In this document: positions 41,311 through 53,031 of the stretch, piece by piece
Layout: every line of letters begins with the position of its first letter
How positions within the stretch are numbered: the stretch's first letter is position 1
Assembly: GCA_032207245.1 (NCBI GenBank)
Contig: CM063501.1
Location: 78,700,286-78,764,285, forward strand
Length of the DNA: 64,000 nt
From: Pardosa pseudoannulata
Lineage: Eukaryota > Arthropoda > Arachnida > Araneae > Lycosidae
Direction: 5' to 3'
Notes under the pieces: generated by a model
The model's input: only the letters and a program-made list of their open reading frames with translations
Told to the model about the DNA's origin: nothing
The model's database searches: none
Made by a program: the position numbers and the translations under genes

Positions 41311-42395
41311 TATTTTAGGTGCAACTCATAAGAATGTAATTGTGTTATTTTAAATTAAACTATTCTTTATTTCTTACTGTTTACAATTGAATATTGTGGA
41401 AAGCTTTAAAACAGGGAAAATGAACAGTGTTTGAAATTCAGAACTAGAAAGTTTGAACTTGAACATTCTCTATTTCTTGAGCAATTTTAGGTGCATCTTG
41501 TAGGAATTTAATAGTATTATTTTAATACACTCTGCTCCTTTATTTCTTACTGTTTACAATTGAACATTGTGGAAAGCTTTGAAAAAGGGAAAATGAACAG
41601 TGTTTGAAATTCAAAACTAGAAAGTTTGAATTTGAACATTTTCTATTTCTAGAGCAATTTTAGGTGCATCTTGTATGAATTTAATAGTATTATTTTAAAA
41701 CACATTACTCCTTTATTTCTTACTGTTTACAATTGAACATTGTGGAAAGCTTTGAAAAAGGGAAAATGAACAGTGTTTGAAATTCAGAACTAGAAAGTTT
41801 GAACTTGAACATTGTCTATTTCTAGAGCAATTTTAGGTGCATCTTGTAGGAATTTAATAGTATTATTTCAATACATATTACTCCTTTATTTCTTACTGTT
41901 TGCAATTGAACATTGTGGAAAGCTTTAATACCAAGAAAAGGCACAGTATTTGAAATTCAGAACTAGAAAATGTAAACTCGACTCTTCTACATTTCTAGAG
42001 CAATTTTAGGTGCAACTCGTAGGAATGTAATTGTGTTATTTTAAATCACACTATTCTTTATTTCTTACTGTTTGCAATTGAAAATTGTGGAAAGCTTTAA
42101 TACAAAGAAAAGGCACAGTATTTGAAATTCAGAACTAGAAAGTTTGAACTCTTCTCTTCTACATTTCTAGAGCAATTTTAGGTGCAACTCGTAGGAATGT
42201 AATTGTGTTATTTTAAATCACACTATTCTTTATTTCTTACTGTTTGCAATTGAACATTGTGGAAAGCTTTAAAACAAGGAAAATGAACAGTATTTGAAAT
42301 TCAGAGCTAGAAAGTTTGAACTTGAATATTCTCTATTTCTAGAGCAATTTAGGTGCATCTCGTAGGAATGTAATAGTGTTATTTTAAATAGTGAC
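41300..42395. repeat. 173-bp tandem array, about six and a half copies
   Basis: TTTTAGGTGCA recurs at 41313, 41485, 41658, 41831, 42004 and 42176, with a one-base-shorter form at 42348: spacing 172-173 bp. Shared phrases are TTTATTTCTTACTGTTT and TTGTGGAAAGCTTT. The first unit is continuous with duplicon copy 4. Confidence 0.93.
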
Positions 42396-42655
42396 GAAGA
42401 CCATGTAGTAGTAATCGCAAAAGAATAATGGTTATGTAGTAAAATATCGTAAATTCGTCCCTCTATTTAATTTCTTGTTTTCATTTGAGAGCGAGAATGT
42501 CTCATACGTATTAATGTAAAATATCCCCCTTTAAACTGTCACCAAATTTAGTTCTACTCCGGATAACTCGTCAACCTCAAAATGGCCAAATCTCCTTTTT
42601 TCTTTTCTTTGAATACCATCGTGTTACCTTTTTAACCCGACTCCTTCCATGTAAC
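42396..42655. other. Unique AT-rich spacer
   Basis: Nothing is recognised between the 173-bp array and the SINE head. Confidence 0.4.
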
Positions 42656-42657
42656 AG

Positions 42658-42745
42658 CGGAATGATGGACGAATGGTAGAGGGCTGCTCTTCGGTACCGT
42701 AGTTCTTGGGTTAGAATCCCGCTGCTGGCATTATTGTTCGTAGCT
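42658..42745 (+). mobile_element. tRNA-derived SINE head, family 1, truncated
   Basis: Box A-like GATGGACGAATGGTAGAGGG and box B-like GGTTAGAATCCCGCTGCTGG match the best family copy at 61604 closely. The body stops after about GTTCGTAGCTCCAATCC, so the 3' half is missing or has been replaced. Confidence 0.75.
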
Positions 42746-43539
42746 CCAATCCAAACCTTCTATTTAAGAAAGACAAGGGTTTAAGGATTAAGGTAAGATA
42801 AGGGGGAATTTTAGACTATGCTTGTTAAAGCAGCAAAGTATCTGTAAATTCCTATTATAATATTGTTGTTAAGTATTCATTTTCTACGAATTTCAAGTAT
42901 GAGTTCTTGAAATGATGCTGCTAATCCTTCTAATCCCATTTCTCGCTAGGACTCTATCGAGTGTAGATATTTTTCTCGATATCTCCTGATTGTGAATTAA
43001 TTTCATAACGTGTAAGAGCTGATATAAGGGTTATATTTTATTCAATCAGGTGTTCGATTACGTTATTAACATTACATGAAATCCTTAGAGACTTTACTCA
43101 AATCGCAAATGCAAAGTGGTTGAGCATCAGTGATGTTAATGCACTTGTCAACTTTGATAACGACATCGCTATCTACTCACTAATGACTTTAAAATCTTAG
43201 ACATATAAATTTTTGGAAGAAAAATAAAACTGTTAATGTAGAGTAACTGTGTCAAGAGTATGGACCAAATTCCAGTGAACAAGAGAGAAATGTTTCACAA
43301 TCTGGAAAGAGTTTGGAAGTATTAATATCCATTCAAGAAATGACAGAGAAACATTTTAATCTTCAAGCGTATTAAAAAATTAGCCTATTAAAGTTATTCA
43401 CAATAATCAGAACCTTCATCAGTTAACACTGTTGGATTCATATTTGTATCAAAATAAAATAAATTATGTGGTAATTATAAAAAGTAATTTTATTCTTTTT
43501 CACTCATTCACTTGTATGTATTAATATCTGAAACTTTTA
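42746..43539. other. AT-rich non-coding DNA
   Basis: No feature recognised. Confidence 0.4.
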
Positions 43540-44309
43540 TTTTTTGGCCGAATCTTACACAATTTATAATGATATTTCAGTGTATATATTTTTTCTTTCG
43601 AAAATTACCACACCGCTTAAATCGTCACTCCGCTTAAGTCGATAAAATATTTGGTCCCTTGAGTAACGACTTAACGAGGTTTTAATGTATTACAAAAATA
43701 AGACTATATTAGGAAGAGCAAAGAAATCTTAAAACATTTTGTTTTCTGTTATTTAAGTAAACTGAAAGATTTCCCTAAATTTAAAAAAGTAGAAGGAATA
43801 AGGGAATGATAAATTGGAAAAAAAATCAGGATTAAATATAAATGTTGGTTTTTACTTTTCTTCATTTATATTTATTTCAACAGAATAAACAAGATAAGAA
43901 GTCGGTTAAGACTTTTTAACAATTGAATAAATCGAAATATGATCTTGTTTATCTCCTTGAATCTTATACAATTTATAATAATATTGCAGTGTATTTTTTT
44001 TCTTTCGAAAATTTCCAAACCAAAAATTCGTCATTCCGCTTAAGCCGTTTAAATATTTGATTCCTTGAGTGAAGACTTAACGAGGTTTTAATGTATTACA
44101 AAAGGAAGACTATATTATGAAGAACAAAATGTTAAAAACATTTAGTTTTCCATTATGTAAGCAAACTGAAAAATTTTGTACGTTATAAAAAGTAAAATGA
44201 ATAACGAAATAATAATTTAGAAATCAAAATCTGGATTAACGATAAGTGTTGGTTTTAACTATTTTCTTCATTTATTCTTCAACATATTAATCAAGATAAG
44301 AATTCGGTT

Positions 44310-45185
44310 AAGTTTATATTTTTATCAACCTGTGATCAAAAGTATAGTGGTGATTTTATTTTACTTGCGTTGTGTAAAATATTTTTGTACTAAATTTAAC
44401 CACAGGTTCTGAGAAAATACAGACATAAATATGGAGATAAACTAAAAGCTAAATTAACAACAGAGACTAGCTTAGTATTAAAAAAAAAGTTAATTTATTA
44501 TAATATATTACATGTATACAAAATGATGCTAATAAAAATAAGGTTTGTTTCTAAATTAGTTCTGACAATTTTTTTATATTAAGTAATTTTGTAAATAGAA
44601 AACCTAATCTCGATAAAATGTATCTAAAAGTACATTTGTGGATATATGTAACATGCTGGTTATATCTATTCTAATAAAAAATCTTGAATATGTTGGTCTG
44701 GTCAGTTCCTGAGTGTTTTCTGCTATTTGATGCAGGAACTTTATCGGACTTGGCTGGACTTCGTAGTCTAGACTAAACACCTTCTCCTCTCGACTCACGA
44801 ACAATTTCCGTCGGACCGACTGGACTACCGATTTCGAACCCCTTCTTTTGGTACTCCGAACAATCTTTTAATTTAGATTTTTCATAGTTTTTATTTCAAC
44901 CTTGTTCCCTCTTCCTTTTATCGTCAAATAGGGATAGTTAGAAATATTGGTTCTGCTTAAGCTTGAGAGCCAACGTGAAAAACCTTTTTCTCATTGGGCA
45001 CTGTCCCTTAAGGACTCATAAATACTCCACAAGGTACATTCTTATTTAATGTCAAGTACAGATTTATCTGGGACTGATAATCCCGATCGTACAAAAACAA
45101 TAGTTGATATAAATTTATGGATATCTCTTTACAAAGATGTGATGAGGTCATTTAGTTTTTTACTCTTGTATTAATATTAAACAGA
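44310..45185. other. Unidentified segment interrupting the dimeric array
   Basis: The array spacing jumps from about 413 to 1296 bp here, implying about 880 bp of extra DNA. It is less AT-rich than the array at 44690-45110 and contains a 66-codon minus frame (44604-44804) with no recognised domain. Borders are approximate because about 35 bp of array-like sequence occurs on both sides. Confidence 0.45.
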
Positions 45186-47010
45186 TCTAAAGAAAGAAGT
45201 CGATTAAGCCATTTTTACGAATTGAACAAATTGAAATTTGATCTTGTTTTTCTCTCCTAATTTTATACAATTTATAATAATTTTGCAGTGTATTTTTTCT
45301 TTGTTTCGAAAATTCCCACATCGCCTAAATTGTCATTTGGCTTCAATCGTTTAAATATTTGGTCCCTCGAGTGACGACTTAACGATGTTTTAATGTTTTA
45401 CAAAAAATAAACAACTCTATTAAAAAGAAATAAATAATGTTAAAACTATTTAGTTTTCCATTATGTAAGCAAACTGAAAAAATTCGTACATTATATAAAG
45501 TAAAAGAATAAGGAAATGAAAATTTAGAAAAAAAATCTGGATTAAAGATAAATATTGGTTTTTAGTTTTTCTTCATTTATATTTCAACATGGTAAGCACG
45601 ATAAGAAGTCGGTTAAGTCATTTTAACGAATTGAATAAATCAAAATTTGATTTTGTTTTTCTCACTGAACCTTACACAATTTATCACAATATTGTAACGT
45701 TTTTATTTTTCTGTCGGAAATTTCCACACCACCTAAATCGTCACTACACTTCAGTCGTTTAAAAATTTGGTCCCTTGAGTGACGATCTAACGAGGCTTTA
45801 ATGTATTACAGAAATAAATCTATGTTTTAAAGAACAAAATAATGTTAAAAACATTTAGTTTTCCATTATGTAAGTAAACTGAAAATTTCGTACATTATAA
45901 TAAGTAAACGGAATAAGGAAATGATAATTTAAATAATAAAATCTGGATTAAAGATAAATGTTGTTTTTTAGTTTTTCTTAATTTATACTTCAACGTAATA
46001 AACAAGATAAGAAGTCGGAAATTTCCACTCCACCTAAATCGTCATTTCGCTTAAGTCGTTTAAATATTTGGTTCCTTGAGTGAAGACCTAACGAGGTTTT
46101 AATGTATTAAAAAATAAGACTATATTATGTAACAAAAAACTAACAACGTTAAAGCATTTTGTTTTCCATTATGTAAGTAAATTGAAGTAACTGAAACATT
46201 TCGCACATTTTAAAAAGTAAAATGTATCAGGAAATGATAATTAAAAAAAATCTGAATTATAGATAAATGTTGGTTTTTAGATTTCTCTCCATTTATACTT
46301 CAACATATTAAACAAGATAAGAAGTCAGTTAAGTATTTTTAACTAATTGAATAAATCAAAATTTGATTTTGTTTTTCTCACTGAACCTTACACAATTTAT
46401 AATAATATTGTAACGTTTTTATTTTTCTATCGGAAATTTCCACACCACCTAAATCGTCACTACACTTCAGTCGTTTAAATATTTGGTCCCTTGAGTGACG
46501 ACCTAACGAGGCTTTAATGTATTACAAAAATAAATCTATGTTTTAAAGAACAAAATAATGTTAAAAACATTTAGTTTTCCATTAAGCAAGTAAACTGAAA
46601 AAAATTGTACATTATAAAAAGTAAACAGAATAATTAAATGATAATTTTAAAAAATCTGAACTGAAGATAAATGTTGTTTTTTAGTTTTTCTTAATTTATA
46701 CTTCAACATAATAAACGAGATAAGAAGTCGGAAATTTCCACTCCACCTAAATCGTCATTTCGCTTAAGTCGTTTAAATATTTGGTTCCTTGAGTGACGAC
46801 CTAACGAGGTTTTAATGTATTAAAAAATAAGACTATATTATGTAGAAAAAAAAACAACTTTAAAGCATTTTGTTTTCCATTATGTAAGTAAACTGAAACG
46901 TTTCACTCATTTTAAAAAGTAAAAGGTATCAGGAAATGATAATTAAAAAAATCTGAATTATAGATAAATGTTGGTTTTAATTTTTTTCTTCATTTATACT
47001 TCAACATATT

Positions 47011-47325
47011 GTGGAGTAGATGAGATGAACTCGGTGAATTCAACGAAAACGCTCAAGACCAACTCAAGATTTTATTTCCCCGCAACTGAAGGAATTCCTT
47101 CTTATATACAGTTTTGGAACCTTCCAGACTTTAAAGGCCAGCAGAAAATTAGCAACTATAATTAGAATAAATTTGCATGATATTAACTTTAAGTAAATTC
47201 AAATTAAAATAAATTTTTAAAGGCAACTTGCCTAGCCTGCTTTCGAACCCGGAACCTCCAGTTCACACGTCCGCTGTTTTACCGACTGCGCCACGACGGC
47301 TTTAATGAAAGAAACGATTTTTGTT
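47011..47325 (-). mobile_element. tRNA-derived SINE of a different family, inserted in the array
   Basis: On the minus strand it starts with a tRNA-like head: GTCGTGGCGCAGTCGGTAAA (box A) and GGTTCCGGGTTCGAAAGC (box B). The body includes TGGTCTTGAGCG and an AAGGTTCC/GGAATTCC region. Neighbouring array units read CAACATATTAAACAAGATAA without a break; here the same sequence is split after CAACATATT and resumes at AATATTAAACAAG, so the ends and a probable short ATATT duplication can be read directly. Confidence 0.75.
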
Positions 47326-47722
47326 ACAATATTAAACAAGATAAGAAGTTAAGTGTTTTTAAGAAGTTCAATAAATCAAAATTTGATCTTTTCTCGCCAA
47401 ATCTTACACAATTTATAATTGACATTGTACATTATTTTTATATCGAAAATTTCCACACCACCTAAATCTGATTAAGTCGTTTAAATATTTGGTCACTTAA
47501 GTGACGACTTAACGATGTTTTAATATATTACAAAAATTAGAATATACTTTGAAGAACAAAATAATGTTAGAAACATTAAGTTTTACATTATATAAGCAAA
47601 CTGAAAAATTGCGTACATTACAAAAAAATAAAAGGAATAAGGAAATGATAATTTAGAAAAAAAATCTGGATTAAAGATAAATGTTGGTTTTCAGTATTTT
47701 CTTCATTTATATTTCAACTTAT

Positions 47723-48600
47723 TAACCCTTATTGGACCGCTGTCCTATAAACAGGACAGCAAATAGAATTCCATTTAATAATAAAGTTATAAACTTTTTC
47801 TGGGTGGATTTTATTTTAAGACCTTTAAAATAGACACACTTTATCATAGTAACAAAAAAATACTGAGAAATCATAATATATTGTATTGTAAAATATATTT
47901 TTAGCAACCCCTTAAAAATTGTCATTTTTTAATCTTTATTTTTATATTTATTATTATTATTTTAAACATAGTGAAGGTTACTTGTAGTACTCCAGGCATT
48001 GGCACTATATTAGTGAGTCCAGAAAACTATTATGATTTATCCGTTTTAACGATGATTCTTCAATTGATCCGCAAGTTCGTTATTGTAAAATTCGACTTTT
48101 TTATGACAAAATCGGCATAACCTTGAAGCAATTTGGTATAGTTTCTGAAAATTAATAGATAAAGAACGGTAAAATATTTTGGATGCCACAGTTGCAAGAT
48201 GTTCGTAAAAAATAAACCTGTAAAATTTGCATATAAATTTTGGGTATTAGCATCCTACAACGAATATCCTTTTTCTATTACCCCTTACTAAAAATGCCAG
48301 TTCAAGAACTGCAAAAGAAAAGCAACAACAGTGTGCTTAAAATGTAATGTTGAACTTTGCTTTGAATGTTTTCCTAAATTTCACCTATGAATCAGCCTAA
48401 TGCAATGTAAGTAATACTTGTTAAATTTTAGTAGTGTATTGGACCGTTGACCTAATTATAGGACAGCTAATTACTTAAAAAAGTTAAAATTTATTTTTAA
48501 AATTTTGGTTTTATATGCTTAGTTACAGCATATTAATGTTATGGATAAAGTTTTAAAAATTTTCAGAAATATTTAGTTGGTGTGGTTCAATATGGGTTAA
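47723..48600 (+). mobile_element. piggyBac-type MITE, group A, copy 2 (inverted relative to the others)
   Basis: Borders are TTAA at 47723-47726 and 48597-48600. The left end is TTAACCCTTATTGGACCGC and the right end GGTTCAATATGGGTTAA. GCTGTCCTATAAACAGGACA is the subterminal palindrome at 47740-47760. It lies in the dimeric array, whose uninterrupted units supply an empty site around TATTAAACAAG. The middle differs from copies 1 and 3. Confidence 0.88.
48298..48390 (+). pseudogene. piggyBac transposase C-terminal finger remnant (group A, copy 2)
   Basis: The + strand reads NCKRKATTVCLKCNVELCF then ECFPKFHL and a stop at 48388-48390. All the cysteines of the CxxC...LCxxCF pattern and the terminal FH are present, so this is the best-preserved finger of the three copies. 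No catalytic domain is linked to it. Confidence 0.75.
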
Positions 48601-48700
48601 CAAGAAATCTGTTAAATATTTTTAACAATTTGAATAAATCGAAATTTGGTTAATTAAGAATGTTTGGAGTTCTACTTGAAATTCGAATTAACTTATTTCG

Positions 48701-49230
48701 ACTCTAATACATTTTACATTTATTAAATTATATAGGTAAAAAAACTGCTGTGTTCTGTGCTTTTCTGTAACGTGAAAAATATATGTTTAAGAATAGAATA
48801 TAGATAAATCAAGTACCTCATATGATGCTACAACAACATGTCACGGCCACGTAATGACACAAAATGTATACGGAAAGAAAAATAATTCAAGGCGACACAT
48901 GCACGCCTATGACAAGAACAACAACAGAGAAAAAAAGTTCTCTGGGAGATTCCAAAGTGCAGTAAATATTACGAGAGAACATGTTCTAGATCGTAAAAGG
49001 CGCATTTATTTGTAAATGCGTACCTGTTTCCCGTCGCTAAGGAAGAAACTCTAATGAGATATTCGTTAATATGCGCCATTACCGGACTATGTCAACGAAT
49101 AAATGTCCTTTAGCTGCGGCTCCTGTGACGGGATTCTCTTATCACGCTCCCTTTATGTATTTCCACAGAAACTCGCGTCTGAGACAATGTGACGGGGTCT
49201 GTAATAAGAATAAAAACGAATATCTTTTAT
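48701..49230. other. Less AT-rich unique block
   Basis: From about 48820 to 49230 the composition is noticeably more balanced, with phrases such as GGCTCCTGTGACGGGATTC and CTTATCACGCTCCC. A 70-codon + frame at 49071-49283 has no recognised domain and runs into the repeat that follows. Origin unknown. Confidence 0.35.
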
Positions 49231-50490
49231 GCATGAATTTTGGTCGTACATGGACTTTTTTATATGTGTTGCCCTTCTTTTGACACCAAACTTTTAATAA
49301 CATAGGAGGCTCCCGTGATTAAATGGAAATTCTCATTAATGCGTACTATTACTAGTTACAGAGGTTTATGAAAATTCGTCTGGATATAGAACTATTAGAT
49401 TTTTTCTTTGTTATTAATATTTGAATTTGGATAAAATTGGCTTATATCTTCATTGATTTTCTCGCATTTTGGATTTATTGAATTTTATCTAATCCTAGTA
49501 AAAGAAACTAGTTTGTTTAGAATAAGATGCATTATTCCGGATATAAAGATTTGATTTCTTGGAAAGGTATTTTGGTAAATATTACAATATAGCAGTTATT
49601 AATTGAATTTATATACATTTAACTAACTATTTCATAAAAATGTTTACACTTGATCTTCAATATATTTTCAATTAAGTGGTTATTTATACATATAGAGCAC
49701 TCAGATTTCTTTCTTTTTTTTTAAATAAATATTTGCATTTGTATAAATTGGCTTAATTTCTAAACTTCCACTGTTTTTCTTTCTTTTTATATATATTAAA
49801 TTTTATCTAATCCAAATAATAGAAACAGAATTGTTTAAAATATTTCGTATTATTCCAGATATCGTGGTATCCAATTGATTTCGTGGAAAAATATTTTGGT
49901 AAATATCACAATACAGCAGTTATTAATTGAATTTAAATATACTATTGAATTTAAATATAATATAATATAAATATAATATAATATAAATTTAAATATAAAT
50001 ATAGTATTCCATAGAAATTTTATGCATGAAATTTGGTCGTACATGGACTTTTTATGTGTGTTGCCCTTCTTTTGACAGCAAACTTTTAATAACACAGAAG
50101 GCTCCTGTGATTAAATGGAAATTCTCATTAATGCGTACTATTACTAGACACACAGGTTTATGGAAATGCGTCTGGATATAGAACATTTAGATATCTTCTT
50201 TCTTATTAATATTTTCATTTGGATAAAATTGGCTTATTTACTAAACTTCCATTGGTTTTCTCGCATTTTGGATTTATTGAATTTTATCTAATCCTAGTAA
50301 TAGAAACTAGTTTGTTTAGAATAAGTTGCACTATTCCGGATATAAACATTAGACTTCTTGGAAAGGTATTTTGGTAAATATTACAATATAGCAGTTATTA
50401 ATTGAATTTAAATATGCTTAATTTAGTATTCCATAGACATTTATGCTACTGATCTTCAACATATTTTCAGTTAAGTGCTTATTTTTTTTA
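49231..50490. repeat. Direct duplication, about 790-bp period, with a partial middle copy
   Basis: The segment starting ATGCATGAATTTTGGTCG at 49231 is repeated from 50028. A third, partial copy of its second half lies at about 49728-50020. Shared phrases include GTGTTGCCCTTCTTTTGACA and CTCATTAATGCGTACTATTA. Confidence 0.85.
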
Positions 50491-50618
50491 CCTTTGAAGT
50501 ATTTTTTACAGTATTTGTTCAAGAACGAGATATTTCTGTCTGTCTTTCTTCTGAAATTATTTTAAATGCAAACTTTGTTACTTTTACAAAATCTGCCAGA
50601 TTATGATTCCAGGAAATT

Positions 50619-51306
50619 TTTTTAAAAGGCTAAAAGCTATAAAAGCCTTCATTAAACCTACTAAAATATAATCTCGCAGACTTTAAAGCTTCGTTCTGTA
50701 TTATGAATACTAGTTTCTTTGAGTTTGATTTATTTTAACCACAACTTTGAAACTTTTAAATCTTATTCAAATGAATGCTAATAGTAATAACATACTAATA
50801 CCATGATCCCTCGTTTATCGCAGTTAATGGGGACCAGAATCTTCCGTCTTTTAAAAGGCTAAAAGCTATAAAAGCCTTCATTAAACCTACTAAAATATAA
50901 TCTCGCATACTTTAAAGCTTCGTTCTGTATTATGAATACTACTTTCTTTGAGTTTGATTTATTTTAACCACAACTTTGAAACTTTTAAATCTTATTCAAA
51001 TGAATGCTAATAGTAATAACATACTAATACCATGATCCCTCGTTTATCGCAGTTAATGGGGACCAGAATCTTCCGTCTTTTAAAAGGCTAAAAGCTATAA
51101 AAGCCTTCATTAAACCTACTAAAATATAATCTCGCAGACTTTAAAGCTTCGTTCTGTATTATGAATACTAGTTTCTTTGAGTTTGATTTATTTTAACCAC
51201 AACTTTGAAACTTTTAAATCTTATTCAAATGAATGCTAATAGTAATAACATACTAATATCATGATCCCTCGTTTATCGCAGTTAATGGGGACCAGAATCT
51301 TCCGTG
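50619..51306. repeat. 229-bp tandem array, three copies
   Basis: AAAAGGCTAAAAGCTATAAA recurs at 50624, 50853 and 51082, an exact 229-bp spacing, with very few differences. The last part of each unit, from CCCTCGTTTATCGCAG to GACCAGAATCTTCCGT, is the left terminus of the pogo-like element that follows the third copy. Confidence 0.95.
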
Positions 51307-52112
51307 GAAGTTGAAAAACCGCGAAGTAGGATTCGCCCCTAGGAATTTTCGTATATGCGGGTACACGAATGTTTTAAATATGTAAACAATATTTATACTT
51401 TACACGTATAAGACAAAAATTACAACAGTATGAGTATTTACTTAAACATGTCAGTGCTAATTAATAAGGTTAATTACAAAACTTTATAGAGTAATAAACA
51501 TCAATCAATATTGTTATCTGAGAGAGGTGAAGAGTCTTGTGTTGGTGGCGGAGGAGAGCTTGACTTGACTCGTACTCGTAGAAGATTTAGGCTGAATCGG
51601 AGACTCTTTTGCTGGAGACGCTGACGGTAGAGCCAAGGGGCTTTACCTTGGAGAGAAACATGGTGATGGATAGTTGATTGGTCTTTGTTTGTCCTTTTCT
51701 TTCAAAATTCCCCTGTACAAGGACATGACCACTTCAACGCGATTGCTGAACTAGACAGCTCGAACCATATTGTCGTCAATGTCTTGTGAAATTTCTTGCC
51801 ATGTTTCACAATTGTTGCAGATTCTCTAGGGTAAGGCCACGCTTTTCAGTTTGTTCTTCGTCTTCATTTTCTTCCTCACTTGCAGACTTTGTCATTTCAA
51901 GAGCCCGTGGTATGTACTCTAAGTCAACTCATCTCTTTGTTTGGTATGCAGGGATCCTTCTTGTGCATCCACATGAAATAACGTTCCTTTCCGCAATGTG
52001 GTGCTGACATGGTTGTATTTTTTTCATTATTATTTTTTGATGAATATTTTTGAAACACTCGCGAAGCACTGAAGCCGCAAAACATGAAGCGCGAAGTAGC
52101 GAGGGACTGTAG
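51262..52112 (-). mobile_element. pogo/Tigger-like element, decayed
   Basis: The left end has ATGATCCCTCGTTTATCGCAG then GAAAAACCGCGAAGTAGG, and the right end CGCGAAGTAGCGAGGGACTG, which share TCCCTCG and CGCG/CGAAGTAG blocks in inverted orientation. CCCTCGTTTATCGC-type ends recur in many animal pogo-like elements. A degraded minus-strand reading frame occupies the middle. About 850 bp remain. Confidence 0.7.
51643..51912 (-). pseudogene. pogo/Tigger-like transposase C-terminal remnant
   Basis: The minus strand reads MTKSASEEENEDEEQTEKRG followed by LTLENLQQL, then after a frameshift near 51817 ETWQEISQDIDDNMVRAV, an in-frame stop, and VVMSLYRGILKEKDKQRPIN ending SPCFSPR and a stop at 51643. 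An acidic stretch followed by this conserved tail lies after the DDE domain in pogo-like proteins. The catalytic region is not recognised here. Confidence 0.6.
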
Positions 52113-52152
52113 TGATAATTTTCTACTATAACTTATATAAATTTATAAATAT

Positions 52153-53031
52153 TAACCCATATTGTACCACACCAACTAAATATTTCTGTAAGTTATTAAA
52201 ACTTAATCCATATCCTTAATATAGTGTAACTAAGTTTATAAAACCAAAATTTTTAAAATTTTTTTAAAAATTTTTACGTAATTGGCTGTCCTATAAATAG
52301 GACAACGGTCCATTACACTAATAAAACTTAATATAACTTACAAATATCACTTACATTGCATTAGGATGATTCATAGATAAAATTTGGGGAAACAGTTAAA
52401 ACAAAGTCCAACATTACATTTTAAGCATACTATTGTAGGTTTTCTCTTGCAGTTATTGAACTGGCAGTAAGAGAGTAATTGGCAGAAAACTGGAGATCTT
52501 GCAAAAAATCTCCAGTTGTCTGAATAGAATACACATCTATTTACCCCTTCTTGTGTCCAGGTGTGTGAACAGGTGTTTGAACTGGTTTTCATTGAAAGAT
52601 AAGAAAATAATGTGCGCTATCAATGAAATATCGAATTCATGGAAAAATAATCGGATTGGACCGTCGTATTAATTTTAGGGCACCTTTTTTATACTTACAA
52701 AATACACATGTAAAATATATTTTTCAACAAAAACTTTCAGCTACATTATTAGTTCTGTTTTAAAACTAAAAGTAACCTCCACAATGTTAAATAATAATAA
52801 TAATGAATATAAAATTAAAGATTAAAAAATGACAAATTTTAAGAGGTTGCTGAAAATAAATTTTACAAAACAATATAATTTGATTTCTCAGTTTTTTTAG
52901 TTACTATGCTAAAGTGTGTCTATTTTAAAGGTGTTAAAATAAAATCCACTCAGAAAATATTTATAACTTTATTTTTAAATGGAATTTTATTTGCTGTCCT
53001 GTTTATAGGACAGCGGTCCAATATGGGTTAA
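52153..53031 (-). mobile_element. piggyBac-type MITE, group A, copy 3
   Basis: Borders are TTAA at 52153-52156 and 53028-53031. The left end is TTAACCCATATTGTACCAC and the right end GGTCCAATATGGGTTAA. GCTGTCCTGTTTATAGGACA near 52993 and GTCCTATAAATAGGAC near 52288 are the subterminal palindromes. It is very similar throughout to copy 1 at 35571 and in the same orientation; it lies just 40 bp from the pogo-like element. Confidence 0.9.
52371..52592 (-). pseudogene. piggyBac transposase C-terminal remnant (group A, copy 3)
   Basis: The 73-codon minus frame ends CQFNNCKRKPTIVCLKCNVG, LCFNCFPKFYL, with the full set of cysteines of the piggyBac C-terminal finger. The first part (TCSHTWTQEGVNR) is out of step with any catalytic domain and probably represents fused fragments left after deletion. 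It is open from ATG to stop, but too short to act as an integrase. Confidence 0.75.

Larger units (their letters stand above)
43540..48700. repeat. Dimeric tandem array (about 413 + 300 bp) with several insertions
   Basis: The phrase TAACGAGGTTTTAATGTATT (or a one-base variant) recurs at about 43673, 44079, 45375, 45788, 46089, 46503, 46801 and 47510. From 45375 on, spacings alternate 413, 301, 414, 298, so every second copy is 709-715 bp apart: a higher-order dimer. Each unit includes a stretch like CCTCGTTAAGTCGTCACTC (minus strand), similar in style to pogo-like transposon ends. The array is interrupted at about 44310-45185, 47011-47325 and 47723-48600. Confidence 0.88.
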
